From: Glossina fuscipes
Lineage: Eukaryota > Arthropoda > Insecta > Diptera > Glossinidae
Assembly (NCBI RefSeq): GCF_014805625.2
Contig: NW_023998414.1
Coordinates: forward strand, 27,043,022 to 27,107,021
Direction of reading: 5' to 3'
Length of the DNA: 64,000 nt
The notes under the pieces were generated by a model. It worked only from the letters and a program-made list of their open reading frames with translations. It was not told where the DNA came from and ran no database searches. Positions 36,861-47,534 of the stretch are shown here, piece by piece; the stretch's first letter is position 1, and every line of letters starts with the position of its first letter. The position numbers were made by a program, and so were the translations under genes.

Positions 36861-39120
36861 CTATGTACTCCTAGTAAGAAGCCCATGAAAGTGCATATCT
36901 CCAGTACTAACTTGTTCTGTTCTTGTTTGGCTTGCAGGCTCATCTTCTATATCGTTGGTGATATCAATTACCGATGCATTTGAATTCGAAGACTCGATTA
37001 CGAGAAAGTCTTGTACGTTATGATTGGTAGCGGAATTGAAAGAATAGACACTACTAATAAGGATGTTATCATAGCCGTCTGGAATCGATGATTCCCTCTG
37101 TTCAATATGTTGATTATCTGAAATTTCAGATGCGCTCAAAGTATTCTCACTGCTGGGAGAATCCAAAGAATATATTTTACTGCTAATAAGAATATTATTA
37201 TCGGAATCATTTCGGATCGATTGTTCATTATGTTCAGTACGTTCAGCATCTAAAGTTTCAGAAACATGTTCAATATTATCACTTCCGACAGAATCTAAAG
37301 AATATATTCTGCCACTAATCTGAACGTCATTAACAAAAGCATTTTCGACTGATTCTTCCGTTTGCGTAATATGCTCTGAATCTAAAGTTTCGGAAACGAT
37401 TTTAGCATTTTCGCTGCCACTACCATCTAAAGAGTACATTTCACCACAAATAAACTCGCTATTATTAAATCCATTCTGAATCGATTCTTTATTCTGTCGA
37501 TTATGTTCAGCGTCTAAAATTCGCTTATTCTCGCTGCTAATGCAATCTAAAGAATATATTCTACTACTAATGATATTACTCTCAAAACCATTCTGAATCA
37601 ATATTGCATTCTCTTCAATCTGTGAATTGTCTATAGTCTCAGACGCATCATCAGTTTCCGAAGATTCTTTGCTGCCGTTATGAATATCTGTATTACTAAT
37701 ATTGTATTCTTCAGTATTACTAAGATCATTAATATTATTATATTCTTTATTGTTATATGGCACCGAACGTCCATGCACTTTAGTACTATGTTTTGTCAAT
37801 GATAAAAGTGTATAAAATTGTTGCGAGCATAGAGCGCATGCGAATGGCATTTTATTGACATGTTTACGCATGTGTCGTCTCAAATTACCTTTCTCAATGA
37901 AGCCCATGCGACATATTTGACAAAACAATGGACCATTGCTGTCGTGTGCCAATTTATGCTTCTTCATATCGGAAAGCTCTACGAATCCTTGCAAACAAAG
38001 ATCGCATTGATATTGCCTTAATGAAGTGTGATTTCGCTGATGATTCAAGAGAGCGCCTGTGGTAGAAAAGGTTTTATTACAGTTTGTGCAGGCATATGGC
38101 TTTTCTTTGATACGCGCATCAGTGCACAAACGCTTCCCATCGCGCGAAATGTCTTTGGAATAAGAAATAATATGATTTTTGTAACCATCTGGTTCAGCAA
38201 AATTATCTTTACATATTGGACACGTGTAAGTTTTTAAGTCATGATGAAGTGTACGGGTATGACGGTTGAGACTTGCGCGGTGAGAGTAAGAGCTATCGCA
38301 ATGAGGGCATTTATGCCTCTTTTTTATACCATTAATCTTATCACACGAAAGATGCGTCTTGAGGTGATTGTTGTAATTCGAACGGAAGTGGCATGTGAGA
38401 CCACAAATAAGACAGATGAACATTGATTCTTTATCATCAATACTAGGCACTATGTCAGTTTCGGAATCGGTAGGAGGAATCCAATCATTAGCAATACTAC
38501 TAGATTCACTTATTAAATCGATAACATCTTCTCTTCGTGCTCCTTCCAAGATTTCGCGGCAGTTATCGCTTACGACATCATCGACAATATCAGTTTTCGT
38601 ATCATATTCCTCAATTTCATCGCGTATATCTCTAACGTGTGTTTCTTGTAATTGAAATTGTTCTGATATACAAGCTGCAATGGTTTTCTCTTCTTCAGTG
38701 ATTTTTATGAATTCCTCTACTTTTTCATCTAGGACAAATTCATCTAATAGATCAAGTTCCTTCTTTTCTTGAGGTATTATTTGTGTCGCCTGGTCAACGT
38801 TTGCCTCTAATTCCTTTCTCAAGCGTTCTTCGGTGGCTTCACTTTGTTTACGCAGGCGATAAGAAAACTCTAGATTTTGTTCACATTTGACGCATATGTG
38901 CTTAGGTAAGGAATCATTTATGTTTATCTAAAATATTTTTTTTTTATTATTTTTTTTTTTTTTAATATAATCAGTATATTTCTTATTTCTTCATATATTA
39001 AATCATAAATACCTTTATATTAGTACAGATTAAAAGCTTTTCTTGTAGTTCTTCTCCTTCCATCAATATAGATTTTAAATCTTTATTGTCGCCACAAATC
39101 CTACACATTTTCAATGCCAT
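36861..39120 (-). CDS. ZAD-C2H2 zinc-finger protein with repeated acidic C-terminal tail (2 exons, 724 aa)
   Basis: Exons are 39,013-39,120 and 36,861-38,927, joined across an 85-bp intron (GTATTT...TTTTAG, phase 0). Exon 1 starts at the ATG of MALKMCRICGDNKDL and carries the first Cys pair of a ZAD. Exon 2 opens with INDSLPKHICVKCEQNLEF, the second Cys pair, so the domain is continuous only if spliced. ZAD is an insect dimerisation domain at the N-terminus of nuclear DNA-binding proteins. An acidic linker follows. Seven C2H2 fingers lie at about residues 206-421; the third (CPICKDNF...) lacks its last His. From about residue 493 the tail has five copies of an IYSLD-centred 40-44-residue repeat, then a VIDI motif followed by acidic residues (689-692). 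Likely a nuclear transcriptional regulator; its target and orthologue were not recognised. A second ZAD gene lies upstream in the same orientation. Confidence 0.9.
36990..37620 (-). repeat. protein-coding tandem repeat (five IYSLD units)
   Basis: Inside the ZAD gene, the DNA word 'aatctaaagaatatatt' or a close variant recurs at 37,544, 37,424, 37,292, 37,160 and 37,034. Spacings are 120, 132, 132 and 126 bp, all multiples of three. The encoded cores are RIYSLDCISSEN, EMYSLDGSGSEN, RIYSLDSVGSDN, KIYSLDSPSSEN and a worn VYSFNSATNHN, each followed by a run with 'LD.EH...EESI.N'. Confidence 0.9.
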
Positions 39121-41093
39121 TGCAATAAAATTAAATGTTTTAATACAATATGCTTGTGTTCTTTACATTACAAAATTATTTAAATATTTCAAGTTGCAGT
39201 ATTTACTCTTCCCAAACAAAACACATTAAGTTTGACTAAAACAGATGTTCAGTTATCTTATAGTGAGCTAACAAATTACAGTGAATAAACATTCTTCTAA
39301 GACAGATGTGTTATATATCGAAATAAGTTATTTCAAAAATTATATATATTATATGATAATATGATAAACAAATAACTTTTTCTCCATTCATATTCGCAAA
39401 ACAGAAAATCTTGAAAATTTTTATCCAAAATTTTGCAAAATAAAAATTTTTTACGAAATAAATCACTTCTGATAAGATTGAATTGTACGGCACTGGAAAC
39501 ACACTTTACAATATGCATAAGCAAATGGAAAGATTTCTTAAGTCGTTCAGGATCGTAAAAAATTAGGCTTTATTTCATTAATTTCAGGCAAATACACTGT
39601 GGCTATAATGCACAAAAAACTAGAGGGTATATGTACGCTTTGACGATAATGATCAGGGAAAATCCCCGCTTGTATGCATTTACGATGCAAAGACCTTAAG
39701 ATATATATATTTATAAAAACAAAAAAAGGAAGCAAAACAGAAATTGGTTATTTTAAAATATGACTCCAACTACCTATAAAATGTATGTGCCGGCATACGG
39801 AAGAATATACGGATTTTTTTAGAGATGAGAAACAAGTTGACATTTTAATCGCCCTTAACTTAGGAAAAGTCTGCGTAATTATTCGCTCATAAACCATATG
39901 TGCATTCTACCCTATTTCTGGTAAGCTTATATTAATTTTATGTGGAATACCTGTTCATCTATTTGTTAATTCTTGTGTTCAATTTGCAGACCACAATTGC
40001 CGAAATACTTTGATAAAACTTTATACGTAAACGTGGTCTTGGATCGGCCATTTTTTGATTACTTTCCACATAGCCCTATTTCGAAATAAGCTCAAGTCGA
40101 AGTATTTATAACAAATATCGATAAAAGGTAAAATTTTATGCGAAAAATTTTGTTGTGCGGCGACAGTTTTGTAAGCTCTAGCGTTTATAAGCATTTATAC
40201 AAAATATAAGCATTTATTGGCGACAAGTTCATGTTTTTAGTATTCCATGATGAAGATTTTGTCCCAAAATAGTCATTTGACATAAAGACTTACTATGATA
40301 AGTTTAAATCAAATAAATCCATTTCTTGAGCCTCTTCTGTATAAGAGTTCTCCTGAAAACTAAGCCTTTATTTGACAACAGGACCTAACTTTTCGACATT
40401 TTACTACACCAATAGGTGTAGAATCTCAGCTTTTCAATAAGTAGATTAACTTTACTAATATGGACTTCTTGCGCTTCTCTTTTTGCCTCCATTCCTATAT
40501 AAATGAAAAGTAAATCTTAGCACCTTTGCAAGACGACACAGTTTTTATTATTTTATGTCGAAAATAAATGCAGAGTTCTGTTCGACAAAGTGGAGTAGAG
40601 TAATTGATACCCGGGGCGATACAATTTTGATTTCATCTCGCCGAAATGTATTTGTTATAAAATTTCAATTTATTATAAAACATTAAAATATACAAATGTT
40701 TGTAGTTTTATATATAAGTATGTTAAAAATAAACAAAAAAAAAAAAAGGAAAATGTTGAAAACCATTCCATTACAAGACAACTACAGTTTTCTCGAATTT
40801 ATATCGATAAACTAATCTAATTACGATTTTCAAAGTAAAAAATCTGAAATAAGTAAAATTAAATTATATTTCCAATGTTTAAAATTAAGCTTCGATGCAC
40901 GCACGATATCAGCACAAAAATTTCACTAAATCGCCCAAATCGCATTGACTAGCAATGCTCCTTTTGCGAGCGAAGGACTTTATAAAGGTTAAAGTATGCT
41001 GGTAGCGAATAAGAAATTAAAAATAATATTGCTAATAAAAAAAAATATATATTAATGTTCAATATATTTGAATGTGCAGTAAAGTTGACTTAT
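39121..41093. other. intergenic region between the two ZAD genes
   Basis: It should hold the promoter of the first ZAD gene (just above 39,120) and the 3' end of the second (below 41,094). No core-promoter motif stands out. Sequence at 40,220-40,560 ('cattcctatataaatgaaaa', 'gtcccaaaatagtcatttga') resembles degenerate dispersed repeats. The other open frames are AT-driven and uninformative. Confidence 0.5.
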
Positions 41094-44000
41094 TTATTCT
41101 GTTTCTTCATAGTTATGATCTAACATATGCTTTTTCAAATCATTCAATGATTGAAAGTTCTCACTTGGACAATCGGAGCATTGATATTGATGCAGTTTGC
41201 TCAGATGTTCCATTAGAGAGTTCATTGTTGAAAATTCCATATTGCAATCGTTACACTGTATAGGACTGCCAATCAGGTTCGCATGTTGCTGAGCACGATG
41301 AGCGCAGACAGCATATTTTGTATCGAATGTTAAATCACAAAAAGAACAAGGATGTTTAATAGTATTCGTTGTGATATCGTGTAAAGCCAGGTGACGTAAA
41401 AGATTCTTTCTGAGAAGGGTGAATAAAATATCCGTTAAATATTCTCTATAGGAAAAAAAAAAAAAATAGTCTTACTTGATTGCAAAACATTTGAAACATT
41501 TACGACATTTAAAACGTTTAGCTCGACTGGGTTCGGCAGCTGAGCTAGCACTAACATCTACAACACAGTTTGCCTTGGAAAGAACAACATCGTTTACATC
41601 CATTTCCTTAACTAAAAAATTTGCATTCATGTTGTCTGGCAAAATGCTATCCTGGACCTCATCTTCAGCTTCCTGTTGTATGGCCTCGGCATCGGTCAGA
41701 ACAAAGTTATTTTTATTGTTAACGTGATAGAACATGTGCTTTTGGACATCTGCTTTATTGTGATAGCTTTTCTGACAAATAGTGCACACATAGGTCGATT
41801 GACCGTCGTAAGTTTGCTCCGTAATCATATGATGTTTAAAGAAGTGCACCTGTAGCGGATGTTTTTTAAAATATTTCTTACGTGATGCGCATATAAATTC
41901 TTACCTTTAAAGCATCTTTCTGACGAAACGTACCCCGGCAGTGATCGCATTGAAACGGCAGTTCGCCGGTGTGTCTACGCTTGTGATATATTAAATTTTT
42001 GCATTGGGTAAAACCACGATCGCAAATCTCACAAACAAACGGCTTCTCACCGGTATGCGTGTACATGTGTTGCTTAAGTGAACCATTCTGAGAGAAACTT
42101 TTATTGCAGGTGTGACAAACGTACGGCTTGTTGCCGGCGTGCGCTGACATATGACGATTTAAATTAGTTTTGGTACTAAAATCCCGATTACACTGGGCGC
42201 AATAGAAACGCGGTAAAGTCGCATTAAAAGAATTATTTAAAGTTTTATGCGGTTTGCTTTTCTCAGTTATGGAAGATTGCGTATCCTCTAATTCGGCTTC
42301 CATTACTTTCGAATCTATTTCTATGATGTTACTGTGAAGGGATGCAGCATCCATGGAGGAATTTTCGTCCGCGCAGCATGTATTATTGTGTAAATTATTG
42401 ACCTGAAGCATAGCTTCATATTCTCGCAAGTAACCATCATTTATATTTTGTTCGCTTCGTTTTCGAGTAGTTTTGTCTTCTTCAACTTCGTTATTATTTG
42501 AATATTCACTGTCAAGAGGTTGTTCTTCGGCCTCCATATTGACGCAGTCTTGGCTATCTTCATAAGCATATCCTTCTTGTTTCTCGAAAGATTCTTCTGG
42601 CACTATTTCGTCCATTGATAAACGCTCTTCTTCTTCAACATCAACGACTATATCATTACCGTACTGATATTGGTCATAATCTTTCGATTCTTTCGCATTA
42701 AGTTCGTTTTTTTTCACATATTGTTGCTCATGGCCATTTGATTGTTCGCATGTCTTTTCCGTGGAGTCAGGTGTTTTTTGAGAAGTCCTCGTTACAAATT
42801 TACTTTCATTATCATACTCTTCATCATTTTGATCTAATAATCTGAGCATCTCCTCATCAATTGTCAAATCATCATGTTTGGCTTTGTCTTTCTTATTCTG
42901 CAACACTTCTTTAAAGTCGCTGTTAACCTTAAGTAGGAAACTTTTAAGATTCATTTCTGTTTCATGGGCCAGTTTGATAAATTTATAGCACACTTTCAGG
43001 TGTAAAAGGCATTTTGAACACAATACTGTCGGCAAATTGTCATTTTCGATTATCTAGAAGAAATAATAACAACAATACTACAAATAATAATAAAACAAAT
43101 AATTTTTTCTATTAAGTTTAATAGGCAAATGGGTTTTATTTTTAGAGAGGTGCTTCGATCTACACAAATTTCACTCTAAATTGGAAAATGAAAACATGCG
43201 CCGCCCCACACTGATAGACCAGGCTTACTTTCTCAAAGTGTCTTCCAGCCATTTAAGGTAGAGCGAATTGCCCGTTTCGATAGGCGTGGTGATAACTTCA
43301 GCTACACTATATGGATGATTGTCGCGTACATATTTCGTAAGATCTTCTAGGCGACTGCTTTGGGTCTTAATCATTAACAGAAATTCATTGTCTTCATTGA
43401 TTTTGCCTTCCCACATATATATCGAACGAATTTGCGGTATAACATTTACACAGGCAGCTAATTTATTCTCGATCAAACCTCGTGCAATCTTTCTGGCTGT
43501 CTCATCATCGGGAGTCGTAACAAATGCTATAGAAGAACTACCACGCTCGTAGCAGTATGTCGGTTTAGACATGGTGGAGTTGGAGTAAAGACGGCTTGAC
43601 GATGTCGAGCACAAGCTTTGTGTTGCAATGCAAAAACTGAACAATGACAATTTACTTGCTAACAGCAAACAGGATGTTGTCCGAAACAAACGTTTGCCGA
43701 AAATCATTAACACGCACTTATTTTATAAGAATTTCAATATTTTTTCTATATACAAAATTGCACACTGTATTACTAAGTCAAAAAAAACAAACGTTTTTAC
43801 TGATAACAATAGTGTTGTTGATTAAATCGTCACACAAACACACAATACTGTTATAAATCGAATAACGGATAAAAGATGAACATTTTTTTAAACATCTGAT
43901 GTCGGTCGAAGAAACATCATTAGCGTGTGCGTTATTTAAAAAATATTTCATAAAATGATCTATTCCTTATTCAATTAGCGAAAGCCATTTTAGTATTTTA

Positions 44001-44259
44001 CTACAAACCATTTCAATGTTAATCGATTACTAATTTTTCTACATCACTAGCAATGTCGTCTCGACTATCTATGTAAAAGATTACATTCCACGAAAAATTC
44101 TTGTAATACTTTTATAGTAATAGAGTTAAATTTTATACATACCGGTAAATGGGTAGTAAATTTGAATTTTTCTAATAAACTTTTATCGTTAAATATATCG
44201 CAAAACATTTCATTTCTCATACAAACCCGGCAAACATTTATATTTAATACAAAATTCAT
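41094..44259 (-). CDS. ZAD-C2H2 zinc-finger protein, 4 exons, 651 aa, hosting CutA in intron 1
   Basis: Exons are 44,143-44,259, 41,905-43,053, 41,476-41,849 and 41,094-41,409. Introns are 1,089, 55 and 66 bp, all GT-AG. Exon 1 (start MNFVLNINVCRVCMRNEMF) gives the first ZAD Cys pair and exon 2 (IIENDNLPTVLCSKC) the second; their junction gives normal ZAD spacing. An acidic linker (residues about 90-310) precedes nine C2H2 fingers (about 322-650). Finger 4 spans the exon 2/3 junction (CDHCRGTFRQKDALK|VHFFKHH) and finger 6 the exon 3/4 junction (FAIK|KNLLRHLALH). Both recover exact C-x2-C-x12-H-x3-H spacing, which fixed the splice sites. Predicted nuclear regulator, orthologue not recognised. 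An AATAAA overlaps the stop codon. A divergent zinc-finger relic starts 310 bp upstream. Confidence 0.9.
43135..43140 (-). terminator. polyadenylation signal AATAAA of CutA
   Basis: AATAAA on the minus strand, about 85 bp beyond the CutA stop and still within the host-gene intron. Confidence 0.5.
43225..43707 (-). CDS. CutA: CutA-family protein (divalent-cation tolerance homologue), 160 aa
   Basis: The core from about residue 55 on carries the CutA signatures: FVTTPDDETARKIARGLIE, KLAACVNVIPQIRSIYMWEG, EFLLMIKTQ, and near the end HPYSVAEVITTPIETGN with YLKWLEDTLRK. CutA proteins are small trimers with a ferredoxin-like fold. Bacterial members are linked to copper tolerance, and the animal role is uncertain (mammalian CUTA has been linked to acetylcholinesterase processing). 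The ATG at 43,707 adds an N-terminal stretch of about 45 residues with basic residues (KRLFR) and a hydrophobic segment, which could be a mitochondrial or secretory leader. Translation from the inner MSKPTYCYE at 43,572 would give a cytosolic form. The gene has no intron and lies wholly inside intron 1 of the ZAD gene on the same strand. Its own AATAAA lies about 85 bp past the stop (43,135-43,140). Confidence 0.95.
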   Translation of the reverse strand: MIFGKRLFRTTSCLLLASKLSLFSFCIATQSLCSTSSSRLYSNSTMSKPTYCYERGSSSIAFVTTPDDETARKIARGLIENKLAACVNVIPQIRSIYMWEGKINEDNEFLLMIKTQSSRLEDLTKYVRDNHPYSVAEVITTPIETGNSLYLKWLEDTLRK

Positions 44260-44569
44260 TTTTATGACTTGAAAGCTGAATACACAAATCAAAGAAAGCA
44301 ATGGAATCGATAAAATAATTTTATCCGCTCAGAGAAACCATGCAGTTTAAAGCATTAATGCTCGATGAATGAATTGTCAAATATGAAGAAGAAAACAATT
44401 CACATTTGCAAATTGTCTAAAAATTAATTGCTGAAATGCGATTGAAAGCCTTTTTTGTACACCAAGTTTTCGATAACTACTAAGACGTAATTTTCTAAAG
44501 CTTACTCAAATAATACAGTAGTAAAAAGGAAATGAGGCGTTTACAAATTTCCTATAATTATTAACAAAT

Positions 44570-46089
44570 ATGGATGTAAAATATTATTGCGGTACATGTC
44601 AATTGCAATTAATTGATACAAACGAAAACGACGATAATTATGTAAACATCGTTGAGCATCCACAGCTTTTAGATTTCATTGCGCACAACATAACTGCAAA
44701 TAGAGGACACCAATATCATTCATGTCTTCAAAAATGGCAGGATTTTCAAAATTACTGCTTAATTGTTATACAGAGCTATGACAATTTGAAAAAAGTACTA
44801 CAGTGTGAAAAACTATATAAACCAGCGACGGTGGTTTTATCCGGTTATTTGAAACATTTATATAGCAAGTTTTTCTTCTAGAATTGCGGAGATATTCGAA
44901 ACAGTGAAATAACTGCAGAACAGCCGCTGGTCGAAGTAAATGCAATTAATAACGACAATCATGTATTGACTTCTTGTGTAAACACTGCCAATGCACTCAT
45001 CCTCTCCAAAGAACTGCCAGGATTGCGTGAAGGTCATCCAATAAGAAACGTGGAAGCCCACTGATATAGAGGATTTGCGAGGAGAAGATGTAACTTTTCA
45101 AACTTTCGATAATATCAAAAATGTATCTGCCAAATAGCAGGTTCGAAAAAGTGCGACGAAAATCGGGAAGGAATTAAATAAACCGGGAACGCTGCAAGTT
45201 GACAATACAAATAAAAGTAATAAAGTAATAGCTAAACCCCCAAAATTAAATACTTGCCGAAAAAAGAAAACTAAAATAATTATACGCTGTAATCTCTGCA
45301 AAAAGTATTTCTATGAACAGCACAAATACGACGCTCACCAACAACGTGAACATGAGTGCATAAAACGACCTTACAAATGCACACAATGTGAAAGGTCCTA
45401 TAGTTTGCGAAAAACTTTGAAAGCTCATATTCTGGACAATCACATTGCGGAACGCCAACAGAAATCTTATATCTACGATAAATGTTTCAAATCATTTAAA
45501 ACATCCGCTATATTAAAGCAGCATTGTTTTTTGCAGCATCTCACTAGTAAAGAAGAATTGCGTATAATATGCGAGCAATGTGGTCTGATAGCAGCTAATC
45601 AGTATTCTTTGGCTCAGCATATTAAAAACAAACACAGTGACGACCGTGAGCAATATAAATGCGATAAATGCCCACAAATTTTCGAATCACCCTACACGCT
45701 TAAAATTCATGTTTTTCGTCATCACGCTCCTGAAGCAAATTATGAGTGTCCTGAATGTGACGTAACATACGCCCGCCGATTTATGCTAGATTGTCATATG
45801 CGATCACATTCCAAATATTCGGAGCGTTGAGCACGCGGGTTGTGAAGTACGCTTTGTATCCAAAGGTGATATGCGTTATCATACGAGTTTGGTACATTTT
45901 AAGGTGAAAAAACATATTTGCGATTATTGTGGCGAACCTTTTGGTACGTTAAAAACATTGCGTCATCATCGGTATATACAGACCGGTGAAAAGTCGTACA
46001 AATGCGAAATTTGTGGGCAGAGTTTTTGACAGCCAACGGCTATGAAAACGCATCGTAAAGTTCACCTGGGAAGTGTATTAGAAGCATGA
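44570..46089 (+). pseudogene. decayed C2H2 zinc-finger gene with ZAD-like start
   Basis: It begins with an ATG and MDVKYYCGTCQLQL. A ZAD-like second half follows (HSCLQKWQDFQNYC), in which the first Cys of the pair is missing. The frame is broken by TAG at 44,879, a frame change near 45,060, TAG at 45,135, TGA at 45,828 with another frame change, and TGA at 46,027 inside the last finger. Between these breaks about nine finger remnants survive, including CNLCKKYF, CTQCERSY, CEQCGLIA, CDKCPQIF, CPECDVTY, CDYCGEPF and CEICGQSF. Some have lost zinc ligands: one reads YIYDKCFKSF with the first Cys gone, another HHRYIQ with the last His gone. The linker TGEKSYKC remains. An active gene would need every stop removed by splicing, which the exon contents do not support. 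Probably a former member of the neighbouring ZAD cluster. Confidence 0.85.
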
Positions 46090-46090
46090 C

Positions 46091-46557
46091 CTAATATTAG
46101 AACTCCAAACGAAACTAATCGCACTTCAATAAACGATTTCATCTAAAAAAATTAACAACAGTTTAAGAAATTTTTGAAGACTTCGATATAATCGAATCGA
46201 AGTGGTATTTATTTGTAGTTTTAGAAAGTCCTAAATAAATTGGATTCGCTAAACTGTCTCTTTATAAAATGTACAAAACGAGATTATCAACGATTTCGAA
46301 GAGAAGAGTTTACATTTGGAACACGAAATCGTTTAAACCTTATTTATCTAAAAGTTATCTTAAAATTGAAGTTAAGGTTGCCTTGCTAATCCATGACGCT
46401 TATTAAAAACTGTAAACACATTTGCTTTAAAATGCCAGCAGAGCAAGCATTGGTAAATTTACGTTCTACTAATAAACCATAAGTACCGTAACTAATTTAT
46501 TACCTATGCTTTATTACAATGTTCATTCTTTTATCGCCATGAGAACGTAATATAAAA

Positions 46558-46588
<31 letters not shown>

Positions 46589-47270
46589 ATGCATTGACAT
46601 GATTGAAAACGTGCATTCTTCATCAGCGCAAGATGTCGCATCACTTAAGTGTCGACAGCTTCTTTGTTGTTGATGTGCTGAAGGCTTTAAACTGATCATA
46701 TATATATTCGTTAGCGAATAAACACAAATTAAGTTTAAAAAGATTGTGCCCGAATGGTAGCCAAAAACTTATAATCTATAGCAGATATCAAATTTTTAGT
46801 TTCATAAAAATGAAGGATCATTTCAATCAATGCATTGTTCGGACAGCCCAACTAAAAAAATATTTTTGATATTCTATTGTTTATCCCGTCTCAATATGAA
46901 TAAATTTTTTTTTTATTGATTGCTTTATTTACAATGTACAATTTAGCAGCTATTAACTACTTAATAATCGTTTAGAATAAAATAAAATATAAACTGAAAT
47001 AATCAAATAAAAATCTATTTTTTAAGCCAGACTAGTTAGTTGACTTCGACTATTAAGATAAAGAATATTTTGTATAAAATGAGAAAAAATCCAGCGATTA
47101 TAACTTAAAAAAATTTGTAACTAATGTTTAAGCAAGCCTTCCATTAAAAATGTCAGAAACACTTCCCTCTTTTTAGGAGTTTACAAGTGTCTCGTCATAC
47201 GGGCAGCAAGCTGTCAAAATGGAAAGTTGCTTAAGAAAAAGTATTTAACTTTTCTGCAGTGTCCAAGCTG
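46091..47270. other. intergenic region
   Basis: No gene is seen. A (TA)n microsatellite lies at 46,564-46,589 and T/A runs elsewhere. The region just upstream of 47,277 should hold the promoter of the proline-rich ORF; no TATA box is obvious. Confidence 0.5.
46564..46589. repeat. (TA)n microsatellite
   Basis: Alternating TA run of about 26 bases. Confidence 0.95.
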
Positions 47271-47276
47271 TCGGCA

Positions 47277-47534
47277 ATGTTAATGTGGAGTATTTTGGTG
47301 TTGTTCGTAAATAACATTGCTTGCATAACTTGGGGTGCTTGGACACTTTATCGAGATCACCCGCCCCCAGGTATATTGCAATCCATAGTATTAGTTATAC
47401 GGCCTATGCGACGATTGGGACGTAAACCTCCATTACCACCCCCACCACCTCCACCTCCTCCACCACCCGAACCCCAACCTGTATTCCGTCGTACACTATC
47501 CCGTCGAGGCACAAAGGGAGCAACTAAAGTTTGA
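47277..47534 (+). CDS. putative short secreted proline-rich protein (85 aa)
   Basis: The first ATG gives MLMWSILVLFVNNIACITWG, a hydrophobic leader that looks like a signal peptide or signal anchor. It is followed by WTLYRDHPPP, a basic segment (RPMRRLGRKPP), a run of 11 prolines, and a basic tail (FRRTLSRRGTKGATKV). The proline codons alternate among CCA, CCC and CCT, and GC content rises well above the surroundings. This argues for selection on the protein rather than slippage of a simple repeat. I recognise no family. A GTG six codons upstream extends the frame, and a possible acceptor (ctgcag, ending at 47,259) precedes it, so this could also be the last exon of a longer gene. Role unknown; a small secreted or antimicrobial-like peptide is only a guess. 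Confidence 0.55.
   Translation: MLMWSILVLFVNNIACITWGAWTLYRDHPPPGILQSIVLVIRPMRRLGRKPPLPPPPPPPPPPPEPQPVFRRTLSRRGTKGATKV

Noticed and set aside
44858..45458. Minus-strand frames opposite the zinc-finger relic
   Set aside because: They are antisense shadows of the relic's coding strand.
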